From Paenibacillus hexagrammi (lineage in GTDB: Bacteria; Bacillota; Bacilli; Paenibacillales; NBRC-103111), in assembly GCF_021513275.1 (NCBI RefSeq), contig NZ_CP090978.1, positions 1,488,001 to 1,552,000 of the forward strand: a DNA stretch of 64,000 nt, given 5' to 3'. Positions 44,094 to 53,522 of this stretch are shown piece after piece (position 1 is the stretch's first letter; each line of letters opens with the position of its first letter). Position numbers and translations under genes: made by a program. The notes below the pieces were generated by a model. The model made no database searches. It was not told the origin of the DNA and worked only from the letters and a program-made list of their open reading frames with translations.

Positions 44094-47036
44094 TTATATT
44101 TCTCCTGGAATTGCAGGACCATTGTTCTGTTGAGAAACTGTAACATCAATTATATCTGGAGCAGATATACGATTGTAGCCGTAGTCCGCAATTCCATAGA
44201 AATAGATGTAGAACTTGCTTCCATCCACTAGACTTATTTTCTGGAGTCCGGCTGCTGTTAGTATGATAGTCAATTGGTTTGTTCCTGGTGTAAAGTCTAG
44301 TGTGAAATCAGTATCTTTATACAAGGTTTGCGAATCACTTCCAGTACCGGATGGAGAAAATAGAATCGTCTGAATTAGGGAGATACCATCTTCTGTTATG
44401 ACATTTTCGCTAAATGTATACGCAAACGATGAGTAATCACTTGCAATGGTTCTATTTGTAATCGTTGGCGAGGTTTGGTCAACTGTTACCGGCAATACGA
44501 CATCTTTTGTACTTCCCCCAACCGTCTTTACATGAAAAGTAACATTCGTGGAAGTTTGCTCAGTAAGGGCTCCTTGCGGAGTCAACGACAAGTAGGTGCT
44601 TCCATCGCTTGTACTGATGAAAGTCGGATCTGTTTCAACTGAGATATCGGCAACCTTCCCTTGCTCGTCATTCACGTCAAAATCGGTTTGCGTAGAATCA
44701 TAAGATATGTTAGTTAGTGCATTTCCACCGCGAGACAGTTTCAAAAGATCTTTAAGATTCCGTTTGCCGTATTTGTAGGTGGACTCGGATGTGTTCAACT
44801 GGACAGCGCCTGCCGATGTATTCACATGAAGGAAAGCGTTCGTCTGCAATTCAGCATCAACTGGAATGACGGAAGCTGCATCTACTGTGAAGTTAAAGGT
44901 ACGTTGAGCCGTCAAACCGCCTGCATCTGTAATCTTGACCGTAATAGTCGCAGTACCAGCGCTAAGAGGAGTCAGTGACAACGTTGAGCCGTTTACGGAA
45001 ACGGTAGCAACAGACGTATCGCTGGATTCGGCAGAGTAGGTGCTGCCCGTGACGGAATCATCAATGAATGCTCCGCTAACATCAACCGTCACGTTACTGC
45101 CGCCAGCAGTACCGTTCGATGCTGATAGCGTGAGTAGAGCATTTACTGCTGGCGGAAGGTTCATTATTGGGATGTTCGGCAAAGTTACTTGCGCTGGATT
45201 CACGGTGAAATTAAACGTCCGCTGAGCCGTCAAGCCGCCTGCATCCGTGATGGTGACCGTAATAGTCGAAGTACCGGCGCTAAGAGGAGATAGCGACAAA
45301 CTCGAGCCGTTAACGGAAACGGTAGCAACAGCTGTATCGCTGGATTCGGCAGAGTAGGTGCTGCCAGTAACGGAATCATCAATGAATGCTCCGCTAACAT
45401 CAACCGTCACGTTGCTGCCGCCAGCAGTGCCATTCGATGCTATGAGCATCACGATATTATTTACTTGAGGAGCATCGTTTACGGGAAGCACAACAAGTTG
45501 GCCAGGTGTAACTGTATATACGAATGACGTTGTCGTATATGCTCCTTTACTGTCTGTGGCTTTTATCGTAATGGTAGAAGTACCCGCCTGAAGAGGCGTA
45601 ATATAAAAAGTTGTGCCTACCATACGAACGGTCGCTACATCAGTATCGGAGGAAACAGCTGATAACGTCAAATCATCTCCATCAAAGTCCATAAAAATAC
45701 TTGAGAAATCGGTACTCGTTTCCCCTGTCCCAGCTACGCCATTCATTGCTTCCGGAGTCGCTGATACGACTGGAGAGTAGTTCATGATAGTCGTGGTCGT
45801 GGAGCCTGAATGATGGGAAGAAGAAGTGGGTTCCTCCTCGCGGTTTTTAATTTGTACTTTGGATGTCGCATAGTCCGTTATAACGGTTGAAGTTTTTGTA
45901 GTAGATGGAACTTGGACGGTATCGATCATGAATTTATCGCCAAGCGTGATTTTCGTTTTATCGTTATCCACTTGGAGCGTTTTGATCTGGGCTTCACCTG
46001 TTAGCTTCAGGGGGTCGTTCGTCAGGATGGAAACTTGATCGACTGTGGCGTTCAATTCCACATTCTTAACACCTTGCTTGATTTCAACTTGAGCAATGTT
46101 CTGGCCTTTGACAGCTACGTGATCACCGGCAAGTCGTAGGATACCGTTAAAGGAACTTCCTGTGATATCCAGAGAAATTGGTTTCGAGTCACTTCCGCTA
46201 TTGACAATCTCCAATTCGGCCAATCCATCTACATTTTTGTTAATGGATGTATATTTCAGCTTAGCGCCTTCCAGTGCTTCTTTATTTTTTCCAGCAAAAA
46301 GGGCTTTGAGATGATCATCGATCAACATGGTTTGTCCATCAATGGTCACGAAATCGCCATCGATTTTATTAATGACAGAGGTATGCTCTTCTTTTTTGAA
46401 AATATCGATGAGGAAAGCGGCAATATCTTCTCGCTCCACGTTAGCTTTCGGTTGGAACCCGCCATCGGTAGGAACAACTAAGCTCATGCGAACCGAAGTC
46501 TTGATCGTATCATTGGCCCAGTTACTCGTAGATTCATCGACAGGGAGGTTTACGTTTGACTCGCTTTTGGCATCAACGCCGCCCACAGCACGCACGAAAA
46601 CCGAAGCCAGCTCTTCACGTGTAACAGGGTCATTCGGACGAAACGTGTCGGAGCTATCGCCGTTCATTAGTCCCGCTTTATGTACAGCTTCAATATAAGG
46701 AGCGGCCCAAGAGTCTTTGGAATCGGTGAACGGTGAGGAAGTGGTTGCTTCCGGCATCAGGTGCAAAGCTTTTGCGAGAAGGACCGCCAATTCCTGACGG
46801 CTAAGCATTTCCTTTGGACGGAAATCACCGTCCGGGAAACCGTTTAGCAAGCCTTGGTTCACAGCTTCCTGAATCGCTTGCACTTTTTCCGGAGAGATCT
46901 TGGTGTAGTCAGTAAATGTCAAAGGTGCAGCTTTTTGATCCGAAACTTGACCTTCCTCTGCAAAAGCCGCGGCAGGAGCAAGGCTCATGCTCAAAATTGT
47001 GGTAGTCAAAATCCATTTAGTCCAGTCTTTCCTCAT
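44094..47036 (-). CDS. SLH-domain surface protein with Ig/cadherin-like repeats
   Basis: About 980 residues. ATG 47036 follows GAGGGG; an in-frame ATG at 47156 has no ribosome site. Signal peptide ends at AAAFAEEG. Three SLH repeats occupy about residues 20-200 (NGFPDGDFRPKEMLSRQELAVLL, MNGDSSDTFRPNDPVTREELA), so it should attach to the wall polymer through its N-terminus. A beta-rich stalk and a Ser/Thr/His linker follow, then three Ig-like domains, of which two are almost identical, and a C-terminal domain. No catalytic motif seen. Likely an adhesion or structural S-layer-associated protein. The minus-strand GNAT gene follows closely. Confidence 0.85.
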   Translation of the reverse strand: MRKDWTKWILTTTILSMSLAPAAAFAEEGQVSDQKAAPLTFTDYTKISPEKVQAIQEAVNQGLLNGFPDGDFRPKEMLSRQELAVLLAKALHLMPEATTSSPFTDSKDSWAAPYIEAVHKAGLMNGDSSDTFRPNDPVTREELASVFVRAVGGVDAKSESNVNLPVDESTSNWANDTIKTSVRMSLVVPTDGGFQPKANVEREDIAAFLIDIFKKEEHTSVINKIDGDFVTIDGQTMLIDDHLKALFAGKNKEALEGAKLKYTSINKNVDGLAELEIVNSGSDSKPISLDITGSSFNGILRLAGDHVAVKGQNIAQVEIKQGVKNVELNATVDQVSILTNDPLKLTGEAQIKTLQVDNDKTKITLGDKFMIDTVQVPSTTKTSTVITDYATSKVQIKNREEEPTSSSHHSGSTTTTIMNYSPVVSATPEAMNGVAGTGETSTDFSSIFMDFDGDDLTLSAVSSDTDVATVRMVGTTFYITPLQAGTSTITIKATDSKGAYTTTSFVYTVTPGQLVVLPVNDAPQVNNIVMLIASNGTAGGSNVTVDVSGAFIDDSVTGSTYSAESSDTAVATVSVNGSSLSLSPLSAGTSTITVTITDAGGLTAQRTFNFTVNPAQVTLPNIPIMNLPPAVNALLTLSASNGTAGGSNVTVDVSGAFIDDSVTGSTYSAESSDTSVATVSVNGSTLSLTPLSAGTATITVKITDAGGLTAQRTFNFTVDAASVIPVDAELQTNAFLHVNTSAGAVQLNTSESTYKYGKRNLKDLLKLSRGGNALTNISYDSTQTDFDVNDEQGKVADISVETDPTFISTSDGSTYLSLTPQGALTEQTSTNVTFHVKTVGGSTKDVVLPVTVDQTSPTITNRTIASDYSSFAYTFSENVITEDGISLIQTILFSPSGTGSDSQTLYKDTDFTLDFTPGTNQLTIILTAAGLQKISLVDGSKFYIYFYGIADYGYNRISAPDIIDVTVSQQNNGPAIPGEI
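44884..45475 (-). repeat. Two near-identical Ig-like domain repeats
   Basis: Two copies of about 265 bp (44884-45150 and 45205-45475, period about 321 bp) encode ASNGTAGGSNVTVDVSGAF, SAESSDTxVATVSVNGS and ITDAGGLTAQRTFNFTV. DNA identity is high over most of the unit, a sign of recent duplication or gene conversion. Confidence 0.85.
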
Positions 47037-47194
47037 GCGATAGTAGCCCCTCTTGTTGTGTGATGGAATGAACGGTTTTAGCTGTTTCATGCTAATAATG
47101 GATTTATCGGCATACGAATAGCAAATATCTAATTGTATATAATGGAAGCTTGGCACGCAGCCGTAAGATCCCTATACGTGGTATTTTACATATA

Positions 47195-47242
47195 AAATAA
47201 GCCGCACTCCGAATCAACTATGATTCGAAATGCGGCTTTTTC
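47195..47242. terminator. Bidirectional terminator after the ClC gene
   Basis: AAGCCGCA..CGAATC pairs with GATTCG..TGCGGCTT (47199-47238), flanked by T-rich DNA on both sides. It ends the ClC transcript on the minus strand. Confidence 0.8.
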
Positions 47243-47244
47243 AT

Positions 47245-48845
47245 TTATATAGTTCCGCTCAAAGCCGTACATCTCTCGCACACTTCAGTCAGACTTTGCC
47301 GGACATGAGTAGCTGTATCCTCATTGGTAAGAATCATCAGATAGTCACCGGAATACACAACGGTGCCTCCGTTAGGAATGACCTCGTGAGCTCCCCGTTT
47401 AATGCCAACGATTAGGCAGTGGGAAGGCCACTGAATTTCTTTGACCTTTTTACCTTCCAGGGCTGAACCGCTATGAACGGCAACCTCCAGCAGCATTTTG
47501 TTCTTGGCTTTCGGCTTGTAGCCATAGGAGCCTTTATGAAGAAATCTTTCGAGCAGCGATTCGTAGATCGGCTTGGACTTAAAGACTTCGGTAATGACAT
47601 AAGCAGTCAAGCATACGACACCGGTAGGAAGAAGATTGGAAAAGGATCCCGTCATCTCTGTAATCAGGATGATTCCAGTGATCGGCGCTTTGACAATTGC
47701 CGTGAAATAACCCGCCATAGCCAACACCATGAAGCTTCCCGCATAAGTCTCGTCGTAGCCAAGCAGCCCGTGCAGCGTTTTGCAATACAGAACGCCTACT
47801 AATGCGCCCAGTACAAGTAAAGGCAGGAAGATACCACCTGGTGCTGACGAGCCGTAGCTGATCATGGAAAAAATTAATTTACCTACGAATAAAATAACTA
47901 AGAAGGTAATCGTGTATCCGCTTGTTGTCAGTGTGTTCACCAGACTGTTGCCGCCGCCAAGAACCTCCGGAAGCAGCAGTCCAAGTAACCCCGCGACAAC
48001 AAAGGGGATGACAGGTCTCGCTTGGACCGGAAGCCATTTTTGACCAGCATACAAGTCCTGGGATTTGAACAACAAATAATTGTATAACAGACCCATGAAG
48101 CCAACGATGACCCCTAAGATAATCAGGTATACATACTGGCTTAAAGGGATGGCAGTAATACTGCTGAGATCAAAAACAGGCTTGAGTCCAAAAATTCCTT
48201 GGACACAAAGTCCGCAACAAGGGACGAAGCCAGGGCAGAAACCATTACGAGTGTTGAAAAATTACCGTGCAGCTCCTCCAAAGCAAAGATAACGCCGGCG
48301 ATGGGAGCGTTAAAAGCTGCCGCTAATCCTGCACTAGCCCCGCAGGTGACAAGGAAATTCTCCTCGATCTTCGCCTTGCGGAAGAGCCTGCTGAAGCCTT
48401 GGCCGACGCTGGCTCCAATTTGGATCGAAGGACCCTCTCTACCTAATGAAAGTCCGGCCCCGATGCTCAAGATGCCGCCAACTATTTTGCCGAGAATCGC
48501 TTTCCACCAAACCATATCCACTCTGCTTTGCAGGAACCCCTTCACCTGGGGAATCCCGCTGCCCGAGATCATCGGCTGTTTTTTCACAATGAGGCCCGTT
48601 ATGTAGCCCCCGCCGCCCAAGACAACAAGCCAGATCGGAATAAGCCAAAGGTGCTTTACTAAATAAGGGTAGAAGGACATTGTAGAGTCAAAGGCATGCT
48701 CGATTAAGTAACGGTATAAAACGACAACACTGCCTGAAAACAAACCGACCAAAATCGCCTGCACAATCAGCCGAAATTTTAAATCAAACCAGGACGTTAA
48801 TAAGTGTTTGGTACTATGCGTACTTGTGGTTCCATGAGAACTCAA
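47245..48845 (-). CDS. ClC-type chloride channel or antiporter with TrkA-C domain (one frame break)
   Basis: About 533 residues after repair. TTG start at 48845 behind GAAGGTGG. Signature ClC motifs: GSGIPQVKGFL, GREGPSIQIGASVG (selectivity filter helix), FNAPIAGVIFALEE, and the later SAPGGIFLPLLVLGALVG. A TrkA-C ligand-binding domain ends the protein (WPSHCLIVGIKRGAHEVIPNG). ClC proteins move chloride, often in exchange for protons; the glutamate in GREGP fits the gating Glu. The frame breaks near 48189-48195: reading TTTTT as TTTTTT gives KEFFGLKPVFDLSSITAIPLSQYVYL. Unbroken pieces would be only about 235 and 283 residues. Confidence 0.87.
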
Positions 48846-49030
48846 TTTGCACTACCACCTTCGGATCCTATTTATGAAAAATCAAACCCCTATATTATAA
48901 CATATGCTGGCGGTATATCTATCAATCGAGATGTGACAAAATATCTCATAAATGCAGGAAAATAAAGGAACGGGTCGAATACAATATCCTACAAAAAAAC
49001 GTTAACGGCAGCTCTTTCAGGGGGATAACT

Positions 49031-50188
49031 ATGCACATTAGAGCCGTTCAGGCAAGCTCCAAGCAATCTCTGTCTACAAATAGCAACCCATCACGCCATA
49101 ACCCGGCTAATTCCTCCTCCACGCTCGTTCAGCTGCATAGGACGATAGGAAATAAAGCTGTTCAGCAAATGATAACGGGCATACCCGTCATCCAGAGGAT
49201 AGCTTGGCCTTCTAAGAAGCAGCAGCAGAGTAAGATTATCGACGAGATTGCCGAGAATTGGAGCGATTTGGAGACGTCGGACGTTAAGGCATTCTATGCT
49301 TGGTGTACATCTCAAGATCAATTTACCTATATTCCGAAAGCTTTAAGCTATGAGGAATGGTTCACACTTAAAGAGAAATGCAGCGGTGCTGAGTTTGACA
49401 AGCAAGGCTTCACATCGGATCAAAGTGCGCGGAACGTCAAAGGGATCTATGATTACTTCACTCGTAAAAAAGTGGTTCCGTATAACAGCTACGATATGGG
49501 TTCTTATTCAGAAATCAATGACTTGCTATCATCGGATATAACAGGTGTTCAAACGGAGGGTACATTTGATTTGGACAGGATCAAGCTCCTGGATAAAACA
49601 CTTGCTTTCGAGCTGATCGAAGCTGATAAAGCTCGGCATGCTGCTATTTGGGAAAAAGAAAATAACAGTGAGCTCGAGCAGGAGAAGAGTACGCTGCTTA
49701 ACCAAAAGCTGCGTGCAGCTAAGGATCGTATCCGGGACACGTTGGCGTTATTGGTTACAGCGCATGAAGTGCGGGTTGCCGAAGAGAAGGAAGCAGCCAA
49801 GAAGAAGGCTGCGATTGATGGAGCGGTCACCGCCGCGGAGACTGCGTATGCTTTTGCCAGTAAAAGTGCGTTGACTCAGTTGATTTGGAATGCAACCAAG
49901 GGCAATGCAGGGTCTACAGGGTATTTGGAGGTCGGCGGCTCCTATTCAGCGGCTGAGCTCCTAACGGCTCACCAGGAATGGAGGAACTTCAGTAACGCTT
50001 ATGAACATTCGGCAGGCAAGGTAGATTATTTGCAGAATATTCATAGCCCCGGCCATGGCGTTGCACAGGATAAACTTGGACACAGCAACTATGAAAGCCG
50101 TTCCTGCAGATATCAGGTTGATTTTATATCCGAATGGGGTGGCAGCCGCACGGTCATGCACGTCGGACTGCAAGGAAGTGAGAAGTAA
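49031..50188 (+). CDS. Protein of unknown function with injection-system-cargo-like N-terminus
   Basis: 385 residues, ATG 49031 after TCAGGGGGATAAC. The first 60 residues are polar and end LVQLHRTIGNKAVQQMI followed by IPVIQRI. A LQRTIGNxAVxxLI..VQR pattern is typical of the N-termini of proteins linked to extracellular contractile injection systems (many with DUF4157). The middle is strongly helical with a coiled-coil stretch (about 190-270, rich in K/E/A). The C-terminus contains SPGHGVAQDKLGHSNYES and ends with beta-rich WGGSRTVMHVGLQG, possibly a small enzymatic or toxin domain. No sheath, tube or baseplate genes are present. Function inferred only from the leader. A terminator follows directly. 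Confidence 0.7.
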   Translation: MHIRAVQASSKQSLSTNSNPSRHNPANSSSTLVQLHRTIGNKAVQQMITGIPVIQRIAWPSKKQQQSKIIDEIAENWSDLETSDVKAFYAWCTSQDQFTYIPKALSYEEWFTLKEKCSGAEFDKQGFTSDQSARNVKGIYDYFTRKKVVPYNSYDMGSYSEINDLLSSDITGVQTEGTFDLDRIKLLDKTLAFELIEADKARHAAIWEKENNSELEQEKSTLLNQKLRAAKDRIRDTLALLVTAHEVRVAEEKEAAKKKAAIDGAVTAAETAYAFASKSALTQLIWNATKGNAGSTGYLEVGGSYSAAELLTAHQEWRNFSNAYEHSAGKVDYLQNIHSPGHGVAQDKLGHSNYESRSCRYQVDFISEWGGSRTVMHVGLQGSEK

Positions 50189-50190
50189 GT

Positions 50191-50218
50191 CGAGAACTCA
50201 TCCGGGTTCTCTTTTTTT
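50191..50218 (+). terminator. Rho-independent terminator
   Basis: GAGAAC (50192-50197) pairs with GTTCTC (50206-50211), followed by seven Ts. Confidence 0.7.
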
Positions 50219-50245
50219 GTCTGTCAGCTTATGCTCAGCTACGTG

Positions 50246-51256
50246 TTATTTCGTTGTCGCAGCCAAGTTAAGCCTGTCTATAGCAAGCGGAGGCTGCTCT
50301 AGCCATTGGTTCTCGATCATGATTTGCATCCAGTCCTCGCCGAATTTCATATCGTCTGTGATAGCAATGATATATTTCGGCGCTAAATCTCTTCTTGGAG
50401 ATGAAGCCATTCCTGACCCGTAATAAACCATCGCGCTCGAGAACAAAAATCCAACCTGAAACATCATGAGCTTTTCGGAGAACGGTGTATGTGTGGAACT
50501 GGAAATTTCCGATTCGAGCGTAGGCGGAGAGGCCAAGTTTTCCTCGCTTAATAATGAATTGAACATCTGGATATGACGATCTTTAATTTGACTTGCCTTC
50601 AGTAAAAACTTGCGAACTTCCTTAGTGGTTGCCACTTGACTAAAACCAACGGTCACCGCCTTAGCTAATATGCTCTTCTTCAGATTGAATAAAATATCCG
50701 TGATCTCTATACAATTTAAAGGTCTTTTATCCCCAAACCATCCTGTCAGAAAGCTCTCGTCTTTTACATATTCGGCGAGTCTCGGCGCTGGAATCGTTGG
50801 AGGTCTAAAGTAGAAGCCTTTTTCCAACATCGAATCTTTAGTTCTGTTACAGAGCTCAGCCGCAGAGGAAAGGCATTCCGTATAGTAGTCCCGGACGTCC
50901 ATTCGGGATGATGTGGTTACAGCGGCACTGTACCCATGACAGCCATGCAGTGACATAATATTCAGATAATGCAGAGATAACACATCAGAAAAAAGCTGCG
51001 GGGCATGTAGATTGACATCATGCTCGGTAAACCCAATCGGAACGGGGAACTCCTCGGACTGAAAAAACTCCTTTATCTTCGCGATATGCTGGTTTCCAAG
51101 ATGAATGGCATATTCATAGATAGCTCGAATTTCCGGATCCTCTATGTGCTGCAAAATGAAATTGTTAAAACAGAGACCAGCAGTTTCGTTCATATACTGG
51201 GTCCATAGTGCAGCAATTTCTGCTGAAGTTAATTTCGGATTTGGATTGAAACTCAA
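50246..51256 (-). CDS. DUF3231 family protein
   Basis: 336 residues with two copies of the DUF3231 module, a ferritin-like/coat-type helical unit common in spore formers: LTSAEIAALWTQYMNETAG followed by LQHIEDPEIRAIYEYAIHLG, then later EITDILFNLKKSILAKAVTVGFSQVA. Members are found near spore coat and germination genes; no activity is established. ATG 51256 is followed by an intact frame. The gene is divergent from the gerP-like cluster starting near 51450, consistent with a spore-related neighbourhood. Confidence 0.85.
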   Translation of the reverse strand: MSFNPNPKLTSAEIAALWTQYMNETAGLCFNNFILQHIEDPEIRAIYEYAIHLGNQHIAKIKEFFQSEEFPVPIGFTEHDVNLHAPQLFSDVLSLHYLNIMSLHGCHGYSAAVTTSSRMDVRDYYTECLSSAAELCNRTKDSMLEKGFYFRPPTIPAPRLAEYVKDESFLTGWFGDKRPLNCIEITDILFNLKKSILAKAVTVGFSQVATTKEVRKFLLKASQIKDRHIQMFNSLLSEENLASPPTLESEISSSTHTPFSEKLMMFQVGFLFSSAMVYYGSGMASSPRRDLAPKYIIAITDDMKFGEDWMQIMIENQWLEQPPLAIDRLNLAATTK

Positions 51257-51449
51257 AAGATAACGCCCTCCACTATCAGATAATTTATGTTATTTTTAAC
51301 TTTTATTGGTGTTTGTATGCGTGATTGTTAATGGAGTTTTACATAATTAGAATGATCAAATGGTGTTATTCATTGAATGAAAGACACAGAAGCCCAGACA
51401 ATTGAATACACTGGTTCACATAGAGTGAATGAAAGGGAGTGGGAATCGG

Positions 51450-51524
51450 ATGAAACCGTCGAAGAAGTCCTCCCTGTTACAGTTCAGCCGTCGGAAACAT
51501 GAGAAGTGGAATATTGGCAAATGA
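51450..51524 (+). CDS. Possible 24-residue peptide ahead of the gerP-like genes
   Basis: ATG 51450 follows AAGGGAGTGGG; the frame encodes MKPSKKSSLLQFSRRKHEKW plus four residues, very basic. It ends 8 bases before the next gene start. Good ribosome site and position suggest translation, but composition alone cannot prove it. Confidence 0.3.
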   Translation: MKPSKKSSLLQFSRRKHEKWNIGK

Positions 51525-51532
51525 TGAGCTAA

Positions 51533-51751
51533 ATGCCGAATGTATTTAACATTATTAATATTCGAATTAATGAGGTTGCTACGGGCGGAGTGGTCAATTT
51601 TGGAGACAATCTGCTGCGCGGAAATGCGGCAAACTCTAAAGCTGTCGGCGGGAACACGGTCATCGGCGATGCCACATCTTCCGTTAATACGGACGGAAAC
51701 AGCGTTTTAGACCCGGATATCAATGATCAAGGAAACAGCAACCTCGTATAG
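51533..51751 (+). CDS. GerPA/GerPF-family spore coat germination protein
   Basis: 72 residues. INEVATGGVVNFGDNL is the GerPA/GerPF hallmark and LDPDINDQGNSN a typical ending; closest in layout to GerPF. GerP proteins sit in the inner spore coat and help small germinants reach inner-membrane receptors. It starts a three-gene cluster (51533, 51767, 52003) with short gaps and a shared terminator at 52490. Transcription would be expected late in the mother cell; a CATAGAGTG at 51419-51427 weakly resembles a SigK -10 box. The full six-gene gerP set is not present here. Confidence 0.8.
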   Translation: MPNVFNIINIRINEVATGGVVNFGDNLLRGNAANSKAVGGNTVIGDATSSVNTDGNSVLDPDINDQGNSNLV

Positions 51752-51766
51752 GAGAGAGTGACAACC

Positions 51767-51952
51767 ATGAATTTTTATATTAATCATATTAAAGTGAACT
51801 CCATCGCCAACCTGGGCGTCCTCAATATCGGCTGGAACATCTTGTCGGAGAACAGGTCAACGGAAATTGCCCAAGGCGTGAACGAGAAGACTCCTGTAGA
51901 GACTCCGGAAGATGTTTTGCTGCCGCCTCCACACCCTGTAGTGAATGAGTGA
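51767..51952 (+). CDS. Short GerP-like spore protein
   Basis: 61 residues, ATG 51767 after GGAGAGAG. INHIKVNSIANLGVLNIGWN repeats the beta-strand pattern with a -VLNIG- turn seen in GerP-family proteins, but it is too short and divergent for a confident subfamily. The C-terminus is Pro/Glu-rich (TPEDVLLPPPHPVVNE). It lies between the GerPF-like and GerPC-like genes in one operon, which is the best support for a spore-coat role. Confidence 0.6.
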   Translation: MNFYINHIKVNSIANLGVLNIGWNILSENRSTEIAQGVNEKTPVETPEDVLLPPPHPVVNE

Positions 51953-52002
51953 TCGCCAAAGAAATTTCTGAATTTATTTGAACGGATGAAGGAGGGGGCA
52001 GC

Positions 52003-52422
52003 ATGTACGATACAAATACTTATCTGCAATCTTGGTTTTGCCAATTCGAAAAACGCATTGCTTTGTTGGAGTTCAAACAACGTGAGCTGGAAGAAGAAAA
52101 TCAAAGGTTAAAAGATCAGTTATTCGGACCGGTCCTTCATGACATGTGCGGTCAGCTTCAGGCCCAGTTGAAGGATCAAATTGATAACCAAATCAAAGAA
52201 CAGCTGAAGAACAATTCCGCCGACTCCACACAAACGACGCCCCCCAATATTACCTACAAAATTCAGGAGCTTCATGTAAACGAGCTCAAAGGTACGCTGA
52301 ATATCGGACTGACGTCCACCGCAACGGAGGGGCAGCTGCGCAGTATGATCGAAAAACTGAAAACCGATCAGGGTCACATGGCCGATAACTTATTTTTCTC
52401 GCAGGAAACGGAGAATATGTAG
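52003..52422 (+). CDS. GerPC-like spore germination protein
   Basis: 139 residues, ATG 52003 after AAGGAGGGGG. N-terminal coiled coil (YLQSWFCQFEKRIALLEFKQ and ELEEENQRLKDQL), then a polar linker and the GerPC-like strand ITYKIQELHVNELKGTLNIGL. GerPC of Bacillus is longer (about 200 residues), so this is a reduced form. It likely works in the coat as part of the GerP assembly. It is last in the operon before a terminator. Confidence 0.7.
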   Translation: MYDTNTYLQSWFCQFEKRIALLEFKQRELEEENQRLKDQLFGPVLHDMCGQLQAQLKDQIDNQIKEQLKNNSADSTQTTPPNITYKIQELHVNELKGTLNIGLTSTATEGQLRSMIEKLKTDQGHMADNLFFSQETENM

Positions 52423-52489
52423 GGTCCTCATAATCGATTATCTGGGCTAGTTCCTAATCAGCATAAGGATGTATCAAGCTTCATGAAAG

Positions 52490-52532
52490 AACCCTCAGAC
52501 CACGCCTTAAGGGAGTGGTTCCGAGGGTTTTT
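52490..52532. terminator. Terminator after the gerP-like cluster
   Basis: AACCCTC...GAGGGTT closes an imperfect stem over CCAC/GTGG (52490-52530), followed by TTTTT. It also lies just beyond the end of the minus-strand chemotaxis gene. Confidence 0.75.
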
Positions 52533-52535
52533 AAC

Positions 52536-53345
52536 TTAATTTATGAGATTTTCCGCCGTAGAGACGATACTTTCGAATGCTTTATTCAGCTCGTGCAAGC
52601 TTTGGGCTTGAGAGTCTGTACTGCGTGTAATCGTTTGGATGAGACTTTCAAATTGTTTCGCGGAGCTTTGAATGGATTGCAGCTGTTGTCTGATTTGTGA
52701 AGAAGCTTCTTTGGACTTATCCGCCATTCTTCGAATCTCGGTGGCAACTATAGAGAATCCTCTTCCCGCCTCTCCAGCCCTTGCTGATTCAATAGCTGCA
52801 TTGAGTCCTAACAGATTAGATTGCTCTGCTATTTCTTGAACAAATCCCAAAACCTTCTGAATCTGCTGGATGTCCTCAAATATCGTTTGGGATAATGAGG
52901 AGAACCCCCTAACGTCATTCGCCAGGCTTTGAGAATCCCCGGAAATATGCTCGGTAGTTGCGGACATTTCTTCAACAACAGAGGATAAATTTACGGCTTC
53001 GAATCGAAGCTTATTTAACATTTCGTTGGTAGTTGATGCCGATATGACGCCAACTATAGTCCGCCCATCATAGTCGAAAATGGGAACTGCTGTAGAATAA
53101 TAAGGAAAACCAAACATTTCAGGGCCGCGTTCTTCTTTGACGGTTTGTCCCGATAGGAGTGCCTTGTAGGATACCGTTGACTTGAATTGCTCGACAGGCA
53201 TTCCTTTTATGTTGAAGGATATTTTATTAGAAGGAAGAGACTCCAACACGATGTTTTTATCTGCTACAAGCATAGCGGCTCCATCAAAAAATAAATTCTG
53301 AATCGTACTCAAATGGTCTAGAATACTTTCCAATCTTGGATGCAT
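52536..53345 (-). CDS. Soluble methyl-accepting chemotaxis receptor-like protein
   Basis: 269 residues with no membrane segment. The first 110 residues form a PAS/Cache-like sensor ([47 protein letters not shown]). The second half is a short antiparallel coiled-coil MCP signalling domain with the conserved hairpin tip [23 protein letters not shown]. Such short receptors are cytoplasmic and bind a small ligand or redox cue. ATG 53345 follows AGGTG. Adjacent and divergent is the unknown gene at 53523. No chemotaxis kinase is nearby. Confidence 0.87.
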   Translation of the reverse strand: MHPRLESILDHLSTIQNLFFDGAAMLVADKNIVLESLPSNKISFNIKGMPVEQFKSTVSYKALLSGQTVKEERGPEMFGFPYYSTAVPIFDYDGRTIVGVISASTTNEMLNKLRFEAVNLSSVVEEMSATTEHISGDSQSLANDVRGFSSLSQTIFEDIQQIQKVLGFVQEIAEQSNLLGLNAAIESARAGEAGRGFSIVATEIRRMADKSKEASSQIRQQLQSIQSSAKQFESLIQTITRSTDSQAQSLHELNKAFESIVSTAENLIN

Positions 53346-53522
53346 ATCACACCTCGTTCAATTACTAAAATGATTACAGCTAATCATCACCATTCTTCGC
53401 GTTCTAGCTACACTCCTTCTGAAAAAATGATAAATATTTGGATGTAAACGATGATAACAGAATTTTGCCATAGAACAGCGCATATATGAAATATCAGTAC
53501 TTTTTACGGGGGAGGGAGTCCT

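Noticed and set aside
49031-50188. Injection-system or phage locus
   Set aside because: Only one protein with a cargo-like leader is present; no tail sheath, tube, baseplate or ATPase genes in the flanks.
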